DNA of 64,000 nucleotides from Bacteroidetes bacterium GWA2_32_17 (GTDB lineage Bacteria; Bacteroidota; Bacteroidia; Bacteroidales; GWA2-32-17): NCBI GenBank assembly GCA_001769035.1, contig MENF01000066.1, positions 1 to 64,000 of the forward strand, read 5' to 3'. Shown piece by piece: positions 7,851 to 20,162 of this stretch (position 1 is its first letter; each line of letters starts with the position of its first letter). The notes under the pieces were generated by a model. It saw only the letters and a program-made list of their open reading frames with translations, ran no database searches and was not told where the DNA came from. The position numbers and the translations under genes were made by a program.

Positions 7851-8982
7851 ATTTTAAAAATGAATTATCCCAGTCTTTCCATACAGGTTCGTAATCATTT
7901 GAAGCTATTATCTCTGCTATCTGACCTGCATTTCGTTCATCTGCAATTTCAAACTGTTCCAGCGATTTTTGGTTGCCTGAATATCCACCTGGATTAGTTT
8001 TTGAGCCTGCACTCATACTTGTAACACCTAATTTTATAATATTATTTCTAAAAGTTTCTGACTCACGTGTCGAAACAGATAATTCCACATCTTCGTTAAA
8101 TAATCGGTAAGCACAAATTAATTGTACAAGTTCCTTGTCAGAGATTGATGATTCTGAAGCTCCGAATATTTTTTTATCTTGGTCATTAACCTTATATGGC
8201 CTGATTCGTGGAAAAGAAATCGAATATTTTGTTTGCCAGTATTTTTTTTGCAGGTATTCTAAATGTAAAGCGCATAAACAGGAATCTGTCCGCCAGTCTT
8301 CCAGTCCTAATAATATTCCTAATCCAATTTTATGTATTCCCGCGCGCCCTATTCTGTCAGGTGTTTCAAGGCGAAAATAAAAATCAGATTTTTTTCCCCT
8401 GGGATGATATACTTTATATTTCTCTTTGTTATATGTCTCCTGATATACAAAAACAGCATAAACACCTGCACGGTTTAATTCTTCGTATTCTGTCTGTAAA
8501 AGAGGGAGTACTTCAATGGAAGTATTTGCAAAACTTGATTTTATCAGATTGACGGATTGAACTAAATATTCCAGGTTTACAACTTGTCGTGCCTCACCTG
8601 TTACAAGTAAAATATGATCAAATCCCTGTTTTTTAATTTCTGAAATTTCTTTTAAAATTTCATCTGTATTAAGCGTTTTACGTTCTATTTTATTGTTAAA
8701 ATTAAAACCGCAATAGGTGCAGTAATTATTACATTCATTGCTTAAATACAAAGGAACATATAATTGAATTGTTTTGCCAAAACGCTTTTGTGTTAATTGT
8801 TGACTTATTTGTGCCATTTGTTCCAGATAAGGAACGGCAGCAGGAGAGATTAATGCTTTAAAGTCTTCTATTGTCCTGTTATTCGAAGACAATGCATTCT
8901 CAACATCACTGGAAGATTTATTTAAAATGGACTCTTTTATTTTGTTCCAATCCTGTAAATCATATATTTTTTGAAAACTCAT
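7843..8982 (-). CDS. thiH: 2-iminoacetate synthase ThiH
   Basis: Radical SAM CxxxCxxC (CNNYCTYCGF), 379 aa, operon context. Confidence 0.92.
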   Translation of the reverse strand: MSFQKIYDLQDWNKIKESILNKSSSDVENALSSNNRTIEDFKALISPAAVPYLEQMAQISQQLTQKRFGKTIQLYVPLYLSNECNNYCTYCGFNFNNKIERKTLNTDEILKEISEIKKQGFDHILLVTGEARQVVNLEYLVQSVNLIKSSFANTSIEVLPLLQTEYEELNRAGVYAVFVYQETYNKEKYKVYHPRGKKSDFYFRLETPDRIGRAGIHKIGLGILLGLEDWRTDSCLCALHLEYLQKKYWQTKYSISFPRIRPYKVNDQDKKIFGASESSISDKELVQLICAYRLFNEDVELSVSTRESETFRNNIIKLGVTSMSAGSKTNPGGYSGNQKSLEQFEIADERNAGQIAEIIASNDYEPVWKDWDNSFLKYE

Positions 8983-9003
8983 TTTAGGTTTTGTTCAATT
9001 ATT

Positions 9004-9789
9004 CTATTCTAAAAATGCAGTAAGGGGACTACTGGCTTCAGCATTATTTACTTTATTAGCCAGCTTTGCTTCAAAAGCTATTCTGCCGGCTTCTACTGCT
9101 AATTTAAAGGCATAAGCCATGTCAACCGGATGTTGGGCTATTGCAATGGCTGTATTTACCAGAACTGCATCAGCACCAATTTCCATGGCTTTTGCGGCAT
9201 CGGAGGGCGCACCTATTCCTGCATCAATAACAACGGGTACATTACTTTGCTCAATAATAATTCTTAAAAAGTCAATTGTTTTTAAGCCCTTGTTACTTCC
9301 TATCGGTGAACCCAGCGGCATTACAGCCGATGTTCCTGCATCTTCAAGTCGTTTACACAACACCGGATCTGCATGTATATAAGGCATAACAATAAAGCCA
9401 AGCCGGGATAATTCTTCTGTGGCTATTAATGTTTCAATTGGGTCAGGCATTAAATATTTTGGGTCTGGATGAATTTCTAATTTTATCCAGTTTGTTTCTA
9501 ATGCTTCCCGGGCAAGTTTAGCGGCAAAAATTGCTTCTTTAGCGTTTCTTGCACCCGAAGTATTGGGTAATAAATTAATATTGGTATGTTGAAGATGTTC
9601 GAGAATATCATCATGAATTTTATTGTCTGTTGAATTCTTTGAAGTATTTATTCGTTTTAGTGCCACAGTTACTAATTCGGTACCGGATGAAACGACAGCA
9701 TCAGCCATTAGTTTTGAAGAACCAAATTTTCCTGTCCCTAAAAATAACCTCGACTTAAATTCTTTACCCCCTATTATTAATCTTTTCAT
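9004..9789 (-). CDS. thiG: thiazole synthase ThiG
   Basis: [41 protein letters not shown]. Confidence 0.95.
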   Translation of the reverse strand: MKRLIIGGKEFKSRLFLGTGKFGSSKLMADAVVSSGTELVTVALKRINTSKNSTDNKIHDDILEHLQHTNINLLPNTSGARNAKEAIFAAKLAREALETNWIKLEIHPDPKYLMPDPIETLIATEELSRLGFIVMPYIHADPVLCKRLEDAGTSAVMPLGSPIGSNKGLKTIDFLRIIIEQSNVPVVIDAGIGAPSDAAKAMEIGADAVLVNTAIAIAQHPVDMAYAFKLAVEAGRIAFEAKLANKVNNAEASSPLTAFLE

Positions 9790-9819
9790 GTGTTTATATT
9801 TTAGTTATTGTCTCATTAT

Positions 9820-9909
9820 TAATTACTTATATTTTTTAGATACACGACCTGACAGGAACTTCGTAACCTGTCAGGATGTGTAACAATTATTCGTTAATCC
9901 TTATTCGAT
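9820..9909 (-). repeat. dispersed 90-bp palindromic repeat, inverted relative to 49246-49335
   Basis: Contains CCTGACAGGaacttcgtaaCCTGTCAGG; about 7 differences by eye from the copy at 49246-49335. Confidence 0.75.
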
Positions 9910-9922
9910 ATTTTTTTAAATA

Positions 9923-10220
9923 CAATCATTCCCTTGTGTGTCTTTATTTAGTCATGGATGTTTCATCTGTTTATATTTTTTAGTTTACTGATACTCAATT
10001 TATTATATTTTTCAGATTGATGTAGATTGAAGAAGATTGATAGGATTGATGAAGACGTTCTCCAATCTTGTCTTCTCAATCTATTCAATCTTGTTTTTTC
10101 AATCCTTTCAATCCTTCTTCTCAATCTTGTTTTCTCAATCTTTTTCAATCTCATCACTTAACCTCAACCGCTAATATAATCATTCCCTTGTGTGTCTTTA
10201 TTTAGTCGTGGATGTTTCAT
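9923..10220. repeat. intercistronic ATTGA-hairpin repeat flanked by 43-bp direct repeats
   Basis: CAATCATTCCCTTGTGTGTCTTTATTTAGTC(A/G)TGGATGTTTCAT at 9923-9966 and 10177-10220 flank degenerate GATTGA/TCAATC arrays; related element at 17150-17415. Confidence 0.7.
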
Positions 10221-10851
10221 ATAACAATGAATTTAATTTTTCTATTGTTTCTTTTTTATCTTTTCCTAATGTTATAAGACCTGATATGGCAACACCATAA
10301 ACACCTGTTTTTAAAATGTCATCAATATCACCATGTTGAATGCCTCCAATTGCATAGACAGGTACATTTCTTTGTTCTATTGTAAGTGTGTTCATTATTC
10401 TGTTAATACCATCCAATCCTAAAACCGGGCTTAATTTTTCTTTGGTTGTAGTAAACCTGTATGGTCCTAAACCAATATAATTGCAGCCCTCGTTAATTCT
10501 TGTTAGTACATCGGTTATAGTATTGGCTGTACCACCGATTATTTTATCTTCACCTAAAATTTCTCTGGCCGTTGTGATTGGCATGTCCTTTAATCCAAGA
10601 TGGACACCATGAATATCAGCTATTTTTGCTATGTCAACATTATCATTAATTATTAATGTGGAATTATATAATGAACATAGTTTTTTTATTTTTTCAGTTA
10701 AATTTATTAACTGTTTTTTTTCACAATTTTTAAAACGTAATTGTATCCATTTACAGCCGGCATCAAGAGTACTGTTAATATTATTAAATTGCTCTTCAGG
10801 TGTTGAGCCCTGGGAAATATACTGGAGTTTGCTATACATAATGATAACCAA
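10198..10851 (-). CDS. thiE: thiamine phosphate synthase
   Basis: WIQLRFKN, IINDNVDIAKIADIHGVHLGLKDMPI, YIGLGPYRFTTTK. Confidence 0.9.
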   Translation of the reverse strand: MVIIMYSKLQYISQGSTPEEQFNNINSTLDAGCKWIQLRFKNCEKKQLINLTEKIKKLCSLYNSTLIINDNVDIAKIADIHGVHLGLKDMPITTAREILGEDKIIGGTANTITDVLTRINEGCNYIGLGPYRFTTTKEKLSPVLGLDGINRIMNTLTIEQRNVPVYAIGGIQHGDIDDILKTGVYGVAISGLITLGKDKKETIEKLNSLLYETSTTK

Positions 10852-11584
10852 TTAATGAACGGTTTGACGATAAAAATGTCTCAACGTAGTTTTTTGCATT
10901 ATAACAGGAAGTCAATAAATCAAATCCCAAAGCAAGATTTGCTGCAATAGCTGAAGATAACACACAACCCGAACCATGTTTGGGAAAAATATTTTCTTTT
11001 GCAGGTAAAATCTTCTCTACATTGTTTTTTATATATAAATAATCTATTCCAGGTTCCATTTCATTATGCCCGCCCTTTAAAAGGACATTACAATACCTTG
11101 ATAATTCCTTTGAAGCTTTTTTGGGATCATTATTATTTGTTATAAATATTATTTCTTCAACATTAGGACTTATCAGAAAAATATTTTTAATAACAACTAA
11201 TAAGTCTTTATTTTGAAATTTATTATGAAATTCAAAACCGGCACTGGCTTTAATAATGGGATCCCATATTATAATCGGGTTTGAAATAGAAGAAGTCAGG
11301 TAATTTATTATTTTTTCAAGCGATTCTAAATCTTTAATCAATCCGATTTTGATAATTGAAAATTCAAATCTTTTTCTTAACAATGAAACCTGTTTTATTA
11401 TATCATCTGCATTAATCCATTGGATACTGTTAAATTCAATATCGTTCTGAAAAGTAACGGAACTAATGGCTGAAACTCCGTAAACCCGGTGTCTTTCAAA
11501 AGTTTTAATGTCAGCAAGTATGCCTGCTCCGCCACTGGGGTCAAAGCCTGCAATGCTTAACACACAGTTTCTTTTTTCATCCAT
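10832..11584 (-). CDS. thiD: hydroxymethylpyrimidine/phosphomethylpyrimidine kinase
   Basis: SIAGFDPSGGAGILADIKTFE, LLKGGH, HGSGCVLSSAIAANLALG. Confidence 0.93.
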   Translation of the reverse strand: MDEKRNCVLSIAGFDPSGGAGILADIKTFERHRVYGVSAISSVTFQNDIEFNSIQWINADDIIKQVSLLRKRFEFSIIKIGLIKDLESLEKIINYLTSSISNPIIIWDPIIKASAGFEFHNKFQNKDLLVVIKNIFLISPNVEEIIFITNNNDPKKASKELSRYCNVLLKGGHNEMEPGIDYLYIKNNVEKILPAKENIFPKHGSGCVLSSAIAANLALGFDLLTSCYNAKNYVETFLSSNRSLIGYHYV

Positions 11585-12144
11585 CTTTTTTTTATTTTAT
11601 TGAATTTTTCGATAGGATTACTGTTTTGCCATATTGCCCCCAATAAAGCTATTCCGGGAAATCCTGTATCTTTTAAAATATCAATTTTGTTCTCATCAAT
11701 TCCACCCAGGGCAAAGATTCTTTTTTCGGTAAATAAATCCCGATAATTTTTGAGATTTTGAAGATCAAAATTGCTTTTATAATTCTGCTTTGAGATACTA
11801 TTGAAAACAGGGCTTAAAAACCCGTAATCAAATTTCTTATCGGATTCCATAATTTCATTAACTGAATGAAATGAAATGCTTAGAGGTTTATTGTTGCCTT
11901 TATCATTATAGGTCACCGGGACATGGATTCCTTTCAGATGATACTCTTCTGCCAGATGATAATGAGAATGTAAGACTATCCTTTTGTGATAATTGTTATG
12001 AATTGTTTCAATAAATTTTTTGATATCTTCTTTTGTATATTGCTTTTTTCTGAGATGAAGTATCTCCAGGCCATCATAAAATAACTGATGGATGAGGTTG
12101 ACTTCATCTTTAATAAAAACCGGATCAGTGATAACAATAATCAT
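11557..12144 (-). CDS. second thiamine phosphate synthase/TenI-like protein
   Basis: LHLRKKQYTKEDI, YGFLSPVFNSISK, ALGGIDENKI; TIM-barrel TenI/ThiE family. Confidence 0.8.
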   Translation of the reverse strand: MIIVITDPVFIKDEVNLIHQLFYDGLEILHLRKKQYTKEDIKKFIETIHNNYHKRIVLHSHYHLAEEYHLKGIHVPVTYNDKGNNKPLSISFHSVNEIMESDKKFDYGFLSPVFNSISKQNYKSNFDLQNLKNYRDLFTEKRIFALGGIDENKIDILKDTGFPGIALLGAIWQNSNPIEKFNKIKKRWMKKETVC

Positions 12145-12145
12145 C

Positions 12146-14023
<1,878 letters not shown>

Positions 14024-14069
14024 TTATTTTATTTTGTGGATTTTGCATGATTATTTCATGTAAAATGTA

Positions 14070-14273
14070 CTATCCTCCTTGTGTAGCTTTAATGATTATA
14101 ACTTCATCGTTTTGTTTAAGGAAATATTCCTGCCAGTATTCTTTTTTTATTACCTGGTTATTTACCGCAATGGCTATTCCCTTCTGTTTTTCATTTATTA
14201 TTTCGTCAACTAATAATTGAATTGAACAGTTTTCAGGGAATTTTTCAATCTGGTTATTTACCTTTATCTCCAT
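14070..14273 (-). CDS. thiS: sulfur carrier protein ThiS
   Basis: 67 aa ending in GG; ubiquitin-like ThiS pattern. Confidence 0.9.
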   Translation of the reverse strand: MEIKVNNQIEKFPENCSIQLLVDEIINEKQKGIAIAVNNQVIKKEYWQEYFLKQNDEVIIIKATQGG

Positions 14274-14560
14274 AATTAATTTAATTTAAACATCATGAAC
14301 AAAAAAGATTTTATTTTTTAGAATGATTTATAAATGAGTACGGTATAAAAATCTTTTATTGCCACGAATTACACGAATTAACGCAGATAAATGATTTTTA
14401 AATCTGTGGAAATCAGCGTAATCTGTGGCAACATTTTTTTATTTTTTCAATTTTATTATTAAATTATACCTTTTTAGACTGGACTCATAAATTCTTTAAA
14501 TAAAAATCAAAATTAAACCGAAGAAATATTTTTTCATGGTTAATAATTAAAAATTTAAGT

Positions 14561-14655
14561 CAATGGAGGTCTTTTGGTTTTCCGGCTCGGCATTACCCGT
14601 CCCGGTCCTAAGGGTATATTCTCAGCCCGTTATATTAAGGCACCCCATTGAGCTA
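14561..14655 (-). promoter_or_regulatory. TPP riboswitch (THI element)
   Basis: Minus strand ggggtgccttaatataacgggCTGAGAatatacccttaggaccgggacgGGTAATGCCGagccgga upstream of thiS. Confidence 0.93.
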
Positions 14656-14780
14656 TCGTTGCAAAGATAAAACCTATTTTATAAATAAAAAAATATTTTT
14701 TTATTTATTTAGATATAACAGGTTTTAAAACCTGTTAATTCTTGTAAATATTTTTTAATTTTGTAAAAAGTATTTCAGAT

Positions 14781-15281
14781 ATGAAAAGAATAACTTTAGT
14801 AACCATACTGATATTGTTTTCGTTATTGGCAAATAGCCAAGAAAAAAAGCTGATTTATATTCCAACTTTAAATGGAATGAAACAAATTGACGAAGCTGTA
14901 ACAAAAGCTAAAGATGATAATAAAAATGTATTAGTTCAGGTTGGTGGAAACTGGTGCCCATGGTGTTTTAAATTTAATAATTTTTGTAAAGATGTTCCTC
15001 AAATTGATTCCATAATAAAATCGAGCTACGTTCTTATACATTTGAATTACAGTAAAGAAAACAGAAATTATGATGCTTTGGAAAGATTAGGATTTCCACA
15101 AAGGTTTGGTTTTCCTGTGCTCGTTGTTTTAAATTCAAAAGGTGAAAGATTGCATACTCAAGATAGTGGGTTGCTCGAAAAAGAAAAAGGCTACGATACT
15201 TTAAAAGTAGCAACCTTTTTAAATAACTGGACACCTCAAATATTTAATAAAGAGAGGTATATTGTTAATGAAAATAAGTAA
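14781..15281 (+). CDS. thioredoxin-family protein (secreted)
   Basis: Signal peptide, GGNWCPWCFKF active site. Confidence 0.8.
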   Translation: MKRITLVTILILFSLLANSQEKKLIYIPTLNGMKQIDEAVTKAKDDNKNVLVQVGGNWCPWCFKFNNFCKDVPQIDSIIKSSYVLIHLNYSKENRNYDALERLGFPQRFGFPVLVVLNSKGERLHTQDSGLLEKEKGYDTLKVATFLNNWTPQIFNKERYIVNENK

Positions 15282-15601
15282 CGACAGTCAGTCCAAAAAC
15301 CCATTTTTCTATAAATTTTAATCAAATATTAAGTGATTAAACGAAATAAAAAATAATCAACAACTTAAAGTGTTTTATAATTTGTTAAAAAGATGGGGCG
15401 TATTCATATTATTGATAACAGATATTTGTTATATTAATGTGCATATTATATTCACAATTGGTCTGTGTGCCACAGACCAAGGATGTAAAGATATTGCACA
15501 TTATTAGAAAAAAGGTTTTAATATAAGACAATAACAGCCAATTTGGGTTTTATTTTTAACTGTATTCCACCTGCCAAGTGTATAATTTGTATATACGGGA
15601 C

Positions 15602-15633
15602 TTCTAAAATCCGATAGCTATCGGATTTTAGAA
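15602..15633. terminator. perfect 32-nt palindrome, possible terminator/REP-like
   Basis: TTCTAAAATCCGATAGCTATCGGATTTTAGAA just downstream of the 15649 (-) ORF. Confidence 0.5.
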
Positions 15634-15648
15634 CCCCTCTATAGTAAA

Positions 15649-17148
15649 TTATTGTTTCACAAATTTTTTAATTTGTGAAACATTTTTTGAATATATTTTT
15701 AACAAATAAATTCCTTTCGGTAAATTTGAAATATCAATGTAAGATTTTTTCCCAATTTCAGAGCAATGTATCTTTTGATTTAAAACATTATAAATTTCGA
15801 CTGTAAATAAACCCGTAGCATTTGTTATTTCAATGTTTAAATTATTTACAGAAGGATTTGGAAAAAGATTTATACTTATCTCATCAACAACTGTTTTGGA
15901 TTTGATATTTGTCGAAAATAATTCACAAAAATTAAATACTTGAGGGGCAAATTGATAAGCTGGGTTTCCATAATGGCTCACTGCTATTTTAAATACACAA
16001 TCTTCGGGTATTACCTGAATAAATTGAAGGTTTATATTCTGAACAGATTGTGTTTTCATTATGTTCCAGTTATCAGATGAACCGATGTTTTGTCCGTTGT
16101 AATTTGTGTGAATAACATTACTCACATTCAAATATCGTGAACAATAAATTTGGGCATTGTTTCTTTTCACCATGTCATTGGCAGCATATAAATTATCGCC
16201 ATCAATACTATCGGTATAATTATTATATCGAAAAGTTACATAAGGTTGTTGTGGAGCCAGTTCTGCCACCATGGCAATCAGACTATCGTAACCCGCTGTT
16301 GATGGAGCCAGCGAACATACAATAAAACCGCTTGCATACCCATTGGTATTAGAAGATAATGCGTCGCGAATATCATTAACATTGTGCAAACCATCGTTAT
16401 TAAAATCAACTTTTTCTAATCCTTTTCGTATGGCAAGCGTTACTGGTTCGTAGCCTTTGTTTACTAAAGCGGTGAAGCCGTTAACTGTATTTAAAAAAGC
16501 AGTAACCCCATGAATGTTAAATGCCTGTGAAGCAGCCATCTGTCCGGCAGTACCTGTTAAAATCCATGGTTGTTCGTTAGTTTCAGAGGGGACATGAATA
16601 ATTACCACTTGATTGTTGGTAATATTGGTATCTAATGGGCTTGCATCAAGATGATGGGAAATAACTGACTTACCGTTTAAATCTGTTCCCAAAGTAGCAT
16701 CGCCCCAATCCATGAGACTGGAACAATTCTGAATAATTTCTTTTTTGGTAATAAATCCCGAAAGGTCAGTAATAAAATTTACAACAAATAAATCAAGGTA
16801 CGAAATTCCGGCAGTATCAATACCTGCATTTGCCATTCCATCTAACATAGCCTTTGCTTCAGTTACATAAATGGTGTCTATAGAAAAATTATTTTGATTC
16901 CCTATAATTGATTTTGCCAACGGAAGCAGACCTCCAAAGTTAGGAAGAATGTAATTATTATATACAGAAAATATTTTCTGACTACATAAATATCCATAAG
17001 CAAAACCACGTTGGTAATGGGTTCCCCACACTTTTACAACTCTGATATTACCTGTGTCGGAAACTAATTCACCATTTACCGGTTGTGCATACACTATACT
17101 TAAAGATGATGCAATAACAAAAACAACGATTACAAATATTTTTTTCAT
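15649..17148 (-). CDS. C45-family acyltransferase/peptidase-like protein with T9SS sorting domain
   Basis: VKVWGTHYQRGFAYGYLC, NCSSLMDWGDAT nucleophile region; C-terminal NLFPNPSVNNLNIEI..GIYLLKI. Confidence 0.65.
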   Translation of the reverse strand: MKKIFVIVVFVIASSLSIVYAQPVNGELVSDTGNIRVVKVWGTHYQRGFAYGYLCSQKIFSVYNNYILPNFGGLLPLAKSIIGNQNNFSIDTIYVTEAKAMLDGMANAGIDTAGISYLDLFVVNFITDLSGFITKKEIIQNCSSLMDWGDATLGTDLNGKSVISHHLDASPLDTNITNNQVVIIHVPSETNEQPWILTGTAGQMAASQAFNIHGVTAFLNTVNGFTALVNKGYEPVTLAIRKGLEKVDFNNDGLHNVNDIRDALSSNTNGYASGFIVCSLAPSTAGYDSLIAMVAELAPQQPYVTFRYNNYTDSIDGDNLYAANDMVKRNNAQIYCSRYLNVSNVIHTNYNGQNIGSSDNWNIMKTQSVQNINLQFIQVIPEDCVFKIAVSHYGNPAYQFAPQVFNFCELFSTNIKSKTVVDEISINLFPNPSVNNLNIEITNATGLFTVEIYNVLNQKIHCSEIGKKSYIDISNLPKGIYLLKIYSKNVSQIKKFVKQ

Positions 17149-17149
17149 G

Positions 17150-17415
17150 TGTTTATATTTTTTAGTTTATTGATACTCTATTTTTTATATTTTTCAGATT
17201 GATGTAGATTGAAGAAGATTGATAAGATTGATGAAGACGTTCTTCAATCTTGTCTTCTCAATCTATTCAATCTTGTTTTCTCAATCTATTCAATCTTGTT
17301 TTCTCAATCTATTCAATCTTGTTTTCTCAATCTTCTCAATCGTACTAATAATCATTCCCTTTCCTATAAATCGGAACAAGTCGTGTGTTTTAAAATTAAT
17401 CATGGATGTTTCATT
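17150..17415. repeat. ATTGA-hairpin intergenic repeat, second copy
   Basis: gattgatgtagattgaagaagattgataagattgatgaagacgttcttcaatcttgtcttctcaatc.. matches 9970-10160. Confidence 0.75.
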
Positions 17416-18379
17416 AAACAAACCCTGTTTTTTTTGAAAATGAAATTATTTTATTTGCAAGAACTTCGGCTAATTTTATTTTCGATTCGTGAGTCCAGCC
17501 TGCAGAGTGTGGAGTAATAATTACTTTAGGGTTGTTAAGCAAATAATAAAATGTAGCTGGCATATTGTTTAAATCCATTTTGTCAAATGAAGATTCCTCA
17601 TACTCAATAACATCGAGCCCGGCACCTTTAATTTTTCCTGTGTCTATTGCATTTAAAAGACTTTCTGTTTCAACTACCAGACCACGAGAAGTGTTTATTA
17701 GGTAAATGTTTTTTTTGAATTTATTGATGAATTTACTGTTAACCATGTACTTTGTTTCTTCTGTTAAAGGAACATGCAGGCTAATAATGTCAGAAAGCAT
17801 GAAGATATCGTCTAATGCAACTTCTTTTGTATATCCATCGCTGTAATTTGTTTTATATTTATCGTACGAAATTACATTTGTTTCGAATCCTGAAAGTTTA
17901 TGTGCAAAAGCACTTCCCATGTTTCCGTATCCAATTATTCCAATAGTTTTTCCTTTAATTTCTGTTCCTCTGTTTTCTTCGCGTAACCATCTCCCATTTT
18001 TTATTTCAAAATTCGATTTATTTATATTTGTTAAAAGCGATAACAACAATCCCACAGCTTGTTCGCCAACTGCATCGCGACTGCCTTCGGGAGAGTTTAC
18101 ACATTCAATATTTTTAAATTTAGCAAATTCGGTATCAATACTTTCCAATCCAGAACCAACTCTGCCTATGAATTTAAGTTTTGTTGCTTTCGATAAAATT
18201 TCTTTGTCAAGTGTTAAGCGACTTCTTAAAATAATACCAGTATAATTGCCAATAGTATTTAGTAATTTGTTATAATTAATTTCGGTATCAATTTCACAAT
18301 TAAAGCCACTTGCTTCTAACATTTGTTTTAACAATGGATGCGTTGAATCTATAAAAAGTATTTTGTTCATTGTTTTCAA
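17414..18379 (-). CDS. D-2-hydroxyacid/D-3-phosphoglycerate dehydrogenase
   Basis: GKTIGIIGYGNMGSAFA Rossmann motif; INTSRGLVVETESLLNAID; ITPHSAGWT. Confidence 0.85.
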   Translation of the reverse strand: MKTMNKILFIDSTHPLLKQMLEASGFNCEIDTEINYNKLLNTIGNYTGIILRSRLTLDKEILSKATKLKFIGRVGSGLESIDTEFAKFKNIECVNSPEGSRDAVGEQAVGLLLSLLTNINKSNFEIKNGRWLREENRGTEIKGKTIGIIGYGNMGSAFAHKLSGFETNVISYDKYKTNYSDGYTKEVALDDIFMLSDIISLHVPLTEETKYMVNSKFINKFKKNIYLINTSRGLVVETESLLNAIDTGKIKGAGLDVIEYEESSFDKMDLNNMPATFYYLLNNPKVIITPHSAGWTHESKIKLAEVLANKIISFSKKTGFV

Positions 18380-18423
18380 AATTTTAATAAGATGTTTCGA
18401 CTTCGCTCAACATGACAAAAATT

Positions 18424-18972
18424 CTAAATTTTAACATTAGGTCTATCAAAGAATGGGTTTTTTGAAGTTGCCGAAAGCGGTATTCCAAAAGCAATTTTTA
18501 CTTCTTTTCCGAGAAGTTCTAATTTTAATGCCGCTTGTCCAATGCTAAACATTACCCTGTTATCAATATGATGATTTGATGCTACCGAAACCGCAGAACC
18601 AATGGCAATTCCCAAATCATTTGTATTAAAAACGCATGGCATATCTTCGTGTTTCTTTTTTTCGGAACAATTTTTAAAACCACACATTCCGCATTTTTTT
18701 ATATCTTGAGTTTTAATGCGAGTGCCAATAATTAAAATTGCAGGAGAATTTAAAATATTTTCGGCATCGCGGTTAAAAAAATCCATTTTATATTTTTTAC
18801 CTATTCCTTCCATTGTTTCCGAAAGCATTTTAATTGTTTTATCAGTAACAATTGCAATTTCAAGATTATCGTTACCACGTGCTTTAGGAGCTGTTCTAGC
18901 TGCAACTGCCATAAGTTTGGCAACTTTCAGAACTACTTCAGCATTTATTTTATTTTCGTTTATTACAGCCAT
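18424..18972 (-). CDS. DUF2148 ferredoxin-domain protein
   Basis: ARTAPKARGNDNLE; CGMCGFKNC cysteine cluster. Confidence 0.8.
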   Translation of the reverse strand: MAVINENKINAEVVLKVAKLMAVAARTAPKARGNDNLEIAIVTDKTIKMLSETMEGIGKKYKMDFFNRDAENILNSPAILIIGTRIKTQDIKKCGMCGFKNCSEKKKHEDMPCVFNTNDLGIAIGSAVSVASNHHIDNRVMFSIGQAALKLELLGKEVKIAFGIPLSATSKNPFFDRPNVKI

Positions 18973-19114
18973 TTTTTTTAAAAATTTTATAAAGATAATA
19001 TTTATTAAGAAGTTTCAGGTTTTAGGTTTTTAGTTCTTTGTGTTAAAAAATAACTCAATAAAATAGTAACTTTATAACCAAAAACCATAAACTTTTAAAC
19101 CAAAAACTAAATAA

Positions 19115-20002
19115 CTACTTAACTTCAAGTAACTCAACCTCAAAAACAACCGAAGTATATGCCGGAATAATTCCACTTGACGAACCTTTTTCACCAAAAG
19201 CAAGTGCCGAAGGCATAATAAAAAGTGCGTGGTCGCCTTGTTTCATTTCTCCAATTGCTTCTTCGAGTCCCTTTACCACTTGCCACTCAGTTCCATAAAC
19301 GAATTGAAATGGTTCATTTCGCTTTTTTGTACTATCGAAAATTTTACCGTTTAAAAATCTTCCTTCATAATGTACTGTAATAGTATCACTTACCTCAACT
19401 TTTTTACCATCACCTTTTTTAATATCAATCCTATAAATACCTGTTTGTGATGGATTTGCATTTATTTGTTCGTTTTCTATAAAATGCTTTAATACAGATT
19501 GCTCATATTCGCCAAAACCGCTAACCCAACTTAAAAATTCTTCTTTCCCTTTTTCAAAATTTTCAAATGAAGAAACTGACAACATTTTAATACCAATCTT
19601 AAAAAAACTTTGTGGAGGTATAAATTTTGGCAAAGGAGCTTTTATTGTTTTATAAAAAAACTTATCGGCATCAATATAAAACGAAGCGCTGTCATTTTCC
19701 GAAAGCATTGCAAAACATTCCTGAATTGAACCTCGGAATGGAGGTGGATTATATTTTATACTTCTGATTGCATCGAAAAACAACGAATCGTTTCCTGTAA
19801 AATATTTAATGTGAAATGTTATATAATCGCCATTTTTAGGTTTTTTGGATTTTCTGCTGACTTGAAGTAATTTATAATAAATTCCGTTTGGAGTTTTTTT
19901 GTAATCATCAACTTCCGGCTTGTTTTTGCATGAAAATAAAATAATTATTAGCAAAATAAAAAATGATATGTTTTTTTTTAATAACATCTGAAAAATTAGC
20001 AA
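19115..20002 (-). CDS. FKBP-type peptidyl-prolyl cis-trans isomerase lipoprotein
   Basis: VHYEGRFLNGKIFDST, GLEEAIGEMKQGD, YTSVVFEVELLEVK. Confidence 0.88.
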   Translation of the reverse strand: MLIFQMLLKKNISFFILLIIILFSCKNKPEVDDYKKTPNGIYYKLLQVSRKSKKPKNGDYITFHIKYFTGNDSLFFDAIRSIKYNPPPFRGSIQECFAMLSENDSASFYIDADKFFYKTIKAPLPKFIPPQSFFKIGIKMLSVSSFENFEKGKEEFLSWVSGFGEYEQSVLKHFIENEQINANPSQTGIYRIDIKKGDGKKVEVSDTITVHYEGRFLNGKIFDSTKKRNEPFQFVYGTEWQVVKGLEEAIGEMKQGDHALFIMPSALAFGEKGSSSGIIPAYTSVVFEVELLEVK

Positions 20003-20104
20003 TTACAAAACTACATCATTTTATTTTTAAAATTTGATTTTTGTGTTTTGGGATTTTAAATTTGAAATTTGGAATTTGGCACTTGGAATTTGGCACTGGC
20101 TTGG

Positions 20105-20162
20105 AGCGGTCAGATGGGTTAGGAAATAGACACACAATTTACTACGTACCCATCAGACCGCT
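20105..20162. repeat. inverted repeat (15-bp stem, one mismatch) within low-complexity spacer
   Basis: AGCGGTCAGATGGGT / ACCCATCAGACCGCT. Confidence 0.7.

Noticed and set aside
9963-10157. 64-aa Arg-rich - strand ORF (RLRRRIERIEKTRLNRLRR)
   Set aside because: Translation of the ATTGA hairpin repeat, not a gene.
17209-17517. ORFs of 102 and 72 aa in the 17.2-kb repeat
   Set aside because: Translation of tandem TTCAATCTTG repeats; no homology features.
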